Source: Ichthyosporea sp. XGB-2017a
Lineage: Eukaryota; Opisthokonta; Ichthyosporea
Assembly (NCBI GenBank): GCA_002811675.1
Contig: PDIM01000013.1
Span: forward strand, 91,289 to 151,635
DNA length: 60,347 nt
Reading direction: 5' to 3'
In this document: positions 57,688 through 60,347 of the stretch, one piece after another
How positions within the stretch are numbered: the stretch's first letter is position 1
Layout: each line of letters begins with the position of its first letter
Notes under the pieces: model-generated
The model's input: the letters and a program-made list of their open reading frames with translations, nothing else
What the model was told of the DNA's origin: nothing
The model's database searches: none
Translations under genes and position numbers: made by a program

Positions 57688-59967
57688 CTATGCAAAGTGC
57701 TTGGACTCTTTGACAAGATTTCGCGAAACTGGATATTGTGCCTCACTCGGATCTTTTTCAACAAGCTTACTGCTCGAACGCCTTCGAGCACTTGAACTTG
57801 GTCTACCACCCTTGGCTGATTTTGCCCTCGAACCTCTAGCGGACGCCCCCCCATTATTTGCTTCCAAGTAAAGGTCCTCTTCATCTGCCAATGCTGCATC
57901 TAACGCTGCCTGTACTCGGGGTGCAATAGAAGGCCCTTCATAATCTAGTGTTGTTCGATCAGGCATATCAAGCTCTATGTTAATGATATTCTCTGCTTTG
58001 AAGCGTGGGTTTTGGTCTCCCATTGAGGCTGACATCTTAGCATATTCCGAAATGGGTCTTCTATCTCCACATGCACTTTGGGGTCTCTTGACTCTGGTAA
58101 TTTCAGGTCCTTGAGGTCCCTGGGAGGGAAGGAACCAAGTTTCTCTTTCTTCATCATACGCTGCTCTTGCCTCTACGCGAGCTACCTCTTCTGGTGGAAT
58201 AAAATTCTCAATGATCATAAGCTTGAGCTTCAAATCCCTGACCAGCTCATGTTGAGTTTCAATGAGCTCTTCCTTCTCCGACCGGAATTCTTCAGCCAAA
58301 TCATCAATCTCTGCTGTAGCATTTTTTAATTTAGTCATTAACTTAGACAGTTTTTTTGTTTTGACATCGATCTCTTCTTGCAAGTTCGCATAGTCTCCCT
58401 CCAGAATGTAGGCCTCCTCTTGATGTTCATTCAGTTTTTGCTGTAGCTCCCTTTCTTTCCTCTTTCTTTCTTCAAGCTCCTTTCTCTTGCCCTCCAATTC
58501 TTTTTCTTGAGCTGAAGTTCTATCAAAAATATTTACTCCACCCACCAACAATTTACTCTCCATTGCTTTGATTTTGGAAGCCGCTGAATTTCGCGCTTCT
58601 TCTTCGGCCTGGAGCAAAGCCTCTCTGGATTTTAACTGTTCTGCTATCCTTTGCTTTTCCTCCTCAATCATATCTTTATCTTGTTTTAGAGCTATTTTCT
58701 CTTGTTCTAGTTTCTCTTCTTCTTCTTTCAGTCTGTCCTCTGAGTATTGACTAATTTCCTCGACTTCCCCATCTTCGTCTTCATCCTCTTCTTCATCTTC
58801 CATGTGCTCGCCATTGCTTCCCTTTCGCCCTCTCCTTTTCTTGCCCTTTGATCCTCCCCCCTTTTCTTGCAGCTGCTTTTTGAGTCTTTCAATTTCCTCT
58901 TGAAATTCTCTAAGCAACGCATCTTTGGGATCTTCATTGATGTGAGGCTTGTTTTTAATTTCTTTCGCCCTATAAGCATACCTTAGAGTAGTAACAGTTT
59001 CATCATAATTATAATTTGCAGGGCCTATATTCGCAATCATTACAGTCTTGGCATTTCCTCCTAAGGAGTCCTGTAGTAGCCGGGTCAGTTTTGAATCTCT
59101 ATAAGGAATATGTGTACTATTACCGTCTACTAAAGCATGAATAACATTTCCAAGAGCTGATAACGACAAATTGATCTTTGTGGCTTCTTTCAGACGCTCC
59201 CCCACAGAGCCCGTCTTTGCTTGACGCTCACTCCCTGCAAGATCAACCAAGTTTAACTTCCCAGCCCGAATATGATTATCTCCATCTAAGCCAACCTCTG
59301 AGCATTCAACGTTGATAACAAATATCGCGTGACTACGGGATGAATGTTCATTCATGTTTGTAGCCCCAACAGATCTATTCTTATTCCCCACACTCATCAC
59401 CTGGTTGATTTCTTTTGAATTCCTAACCACAAAAGAAGAAAGGTCTTTGACATAAACACCAACATCAGGCTTTTCTTTAAGGCTTAATTTTTTCTTCTGA
59501 TCCTTTGATAGCAAGTCTCTAATTTCTTCTTGATATATTTCCAAGTAGGAGGCTCTTACAAGAAATTGTTTATCCTGACTTCTAGCAATGGAGGTGTAGA
59601 TGTGTTCAAATGCATTTGGAATAAGTCCTCGAAGCTCAGGATCTTTTCTCACACCTTCCATTGTAAATGTTTTGCCTGTGCCCGTCTGACCATAGGCAAA
59701 TATTGTACCATTAAAACCTTCGATTACGCCGTCAACAATAGGCCGAGCAGTCTCGTTATAGATATCAATCTGCTTACTAGACATCCCATAGACGGAATCA
59801 AAGGTGAATGGTTTTGGTGCAGCTGCATTATCTTTTGGATTGCGAATCTCAATCACGCCCCTGTTCTCGTCGACATCCACAACTACATTGTAGCCTTGGC
59901 CCACTTCCTTCTCGCCAAGAGGTCGACACCTCACGACGACTTTCACGTTCTCCTCCTTCTTTGACAT
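57688..59967 (-). CDS. Kinesin-2 motor subunit (KIF3-type)
   Basis: This single-exon gene encodes 759 residues. The N-terminal motor domain (1-345) has the P-loop GQTGTGKTF (93-101), [11 protein letters not shown] (switch I), [12 protein letters not shown] (switch II) and the neck-linker start [20 protein letters not shown], a hallmark of kinesin-2. A charged Gly/Lys/Glu linker follows, then a coiled coil from about 400 to 590 and a globular or disordered tail ending in a Ser/Arg-rich region. Kinesin-2 moves intraflagellar-transport trains toward the ciliary tip as a heterodimer with a second motor subunit and KAP. Whether this is KIF3A- or KIF3B-like cannot be decided by eye. It has a motif at 60107 about 150 bp upstream. 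Confidence 0.95.
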   Translation of the reverse strand: MSKKEENVKVVVRCRPLGEKEVGQGYNVVVDVDENRGVIEIRNPKDNAAAPKPFTFDSVYGMSSKQIDIYNETARPIVDGVIEGFNGTIFAYGQTGTGKTFTMEGVRKDPELRGLIPNAFEHIYTSIARSQDKQFLVRASYLEIYQEEIRDLLSKDQKKKLSLKEKPDVGVYVKDLSSFVVRNSKEINQVMSVGNKNRSVGATNMNEHSSRSHAIFVINVECSEVGLDGDNHIRAGKLNLVDLAGSERQAKTGSVGERLKEATKINLSLSALGNVIHALVDGNSTHIPYRDSKLTRLLQDSLGGNAKTVMIANIGPANYNYDETVTTLRYAYRAKEIKNKPHINEDPKDALLREFQEEIERLKKQLQEKGGGSKGKKRRGRKGSNGEHMEDEEEDEDEDGEVEEISQYSEDRLKEEEEKLEQEKIALKQDKDMIEEEKQRIAEQLKSREALLQAEEEARNSAASKIKAMESKLLVGGVNIFDRTSAQEKELEGKRKELEERKRKERELQQKLNEHQEEAYILEGDYANLQEEIDVKTKKLSKLMTKLKNATAEIDDLAEEFRSEKEELIETQHELVRDLKLKLMIIENFIPPEEVARVEARAAYDEERETWFLPSQGPQGPEITRVKRPQSACGDRRPISEYAKMSASMGDQNPRFKAENIINIELDMPDRTTLDYEGPSIAPRVQAALDAALADEEDLYLEANNGGASARGSRAKSAKGGRPSSSARRRSSSKLVEKDPSEAQYPVSRNLVKESKHFA

Positions 59968-60347
59968 TTTTCTTTCTTTTCTTTTCTCTGCTGATTTATT
60001 TCAATGAAAATAGGACAAAAAAAAATCGCCAAACTATTTTGAAAGTAAATCTTGTCAAAAAATAAAAAGAGAGAAAGAATTTCTTCCCGGATCATACAAA
60101 ATTTTCATTGTGCCAGAATTTAGCACAGCCTAGGCCGAGCGAGCGCACAGCACTTTTTTTTTCTTTTTTTTTGTCAAAAGTTTTCGCTTGACTCATGATA
60201 CTTTTTTGCTTAGTTTTGGTTTGTGATTTTGGCTCTGTTTTTGTAAGGTTTATTATTTTATACTATTTCAGAGTATTCCTTTGACTTCTTTTTTCACTTC
60301 ATTGAATGCTTCACGGTCATGTCACTTTACTGTTTCCTTACCTTATT
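59968..60347. promoter_or_regulatory. Upstream region of kinesin-2
   Basis: Contains the shared motif on the minus strand (60107-60124) and TGACTCATG near 60192, an AP-1-like match. On the coding strand the leader is T-rich with ATAAATCAG about 22 nt before the ATG. The right edge of the window cuts any further gene. Confidence 0.45.
60107..60124 (+). promoter_or_regulatory. Shared promoter motif ATTGTGCCAGAATTTAGC
   Basis: Fourth copy. The first 15 bases are identical to the copy at 34309. For kinesin-2, which reads leftward, this lies about 140-160 bp before the ATG in reverse orientation. Confidence 0.45.

Noticed and set aside
1-60347. tRNA, rRNA or CRISPR features
   Set aside because: No GGTTCRANNCC B-box in tRNA context, no rRNA-like conserved blocks, and no regularly spaced repeats with unique spacers were seen on reading. 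A tRNA scan would settle the first point.

Overview
This window is nuclear DNA from a flagellated eukaryote. It has about 30 protein genes, roughly balanced on both strands and about 1 to 2 kb apart. Many genes have short GT-AG introns (about 80-150 bp), AT-rich intergenic DNA, poly(T) tracts near starts, and AATAAA-like 3' ends. The standard genetic code fits every gene. Kinesin-2 and an EFHC-type DM10 protein imply a cilium or flagellum. An ESRP/Fusilli-type protein, a SMIM13-like micro-protein, a ZC3H14/Nab2-type zinc-finger protein, a PRR5-type TORC2 subunit and an EXT-type GT64 domain together suggest an opisthokont, probably a unicellular holozoan. That placement is inference; no marker settles the species.

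Region 1 (0.1-16.8 kb) is the most unusual. After a GNAT acetyltransferase come six consecutive minus-strand genes for proteins with mitochondrial-type presequences and divergent RRM-like domains. A decayed MULE-type DNA transposon splits the array. Directly upstream of the array on the same strand lies an ESRP-like gene with an inactivated ERI1-like nuclease domain and four quasi-RRMs. Mitochondrial ribosomal protein uL6m follows on the plus strand.

Region 2 (17-30 kb) holds a syntaxin-8-like Qc-SNARE, the complex III assembly chaperone UQCC1/CBP3, a type-I-like glutamine synthetase, a large mitochondrial helical-repeat (mTERF-like) protein, a LicD/fukutin-type membrane enzyme, and a GT8-GT64 glycosyltransferase fusion. 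About nine of the first fourteen cellular genes look mitochondrial, so the left part may be a mitochondrial gene-expression neighbourhood.

Region 3 (30-44.8 kb) has a C2/coiled-coil protein and an EFHC-like axonemal protein. Both are preceded by a shared motif, and the EFHC gene also has a perfect RFX X-box. Then come a short-form tRNase Z, a FHIT hydrolase, two tandem ENPP ectonucleotidase-like genes, and a 239-bp inverted repeat made from a Ty3/gypsy integrase zinc-finger fragment.

Region 4 (44.8-60.3 kb) has a ZC3H14/Nab2-like protein, a PRR5-like TORC2 subunit, a SMIM13-like micro-protein only 29 nt upstream of the TFIIIC subunit GTF3C3, two adjacent secreted or membrane proteins of no recognised family (one with a long acidic repeat tail), a RasGAP with eight exons, and kinesin-2.

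Most genes have a T-rich tract ending in AG about 2-50 nt before the start codon. This means either widespread 5'UTR introns or spliced-leader trans-splicing. Exon coordinates below come from reading splice sites and checking phase by hand. No similarity search was run, so family names rest on recognised motifs.
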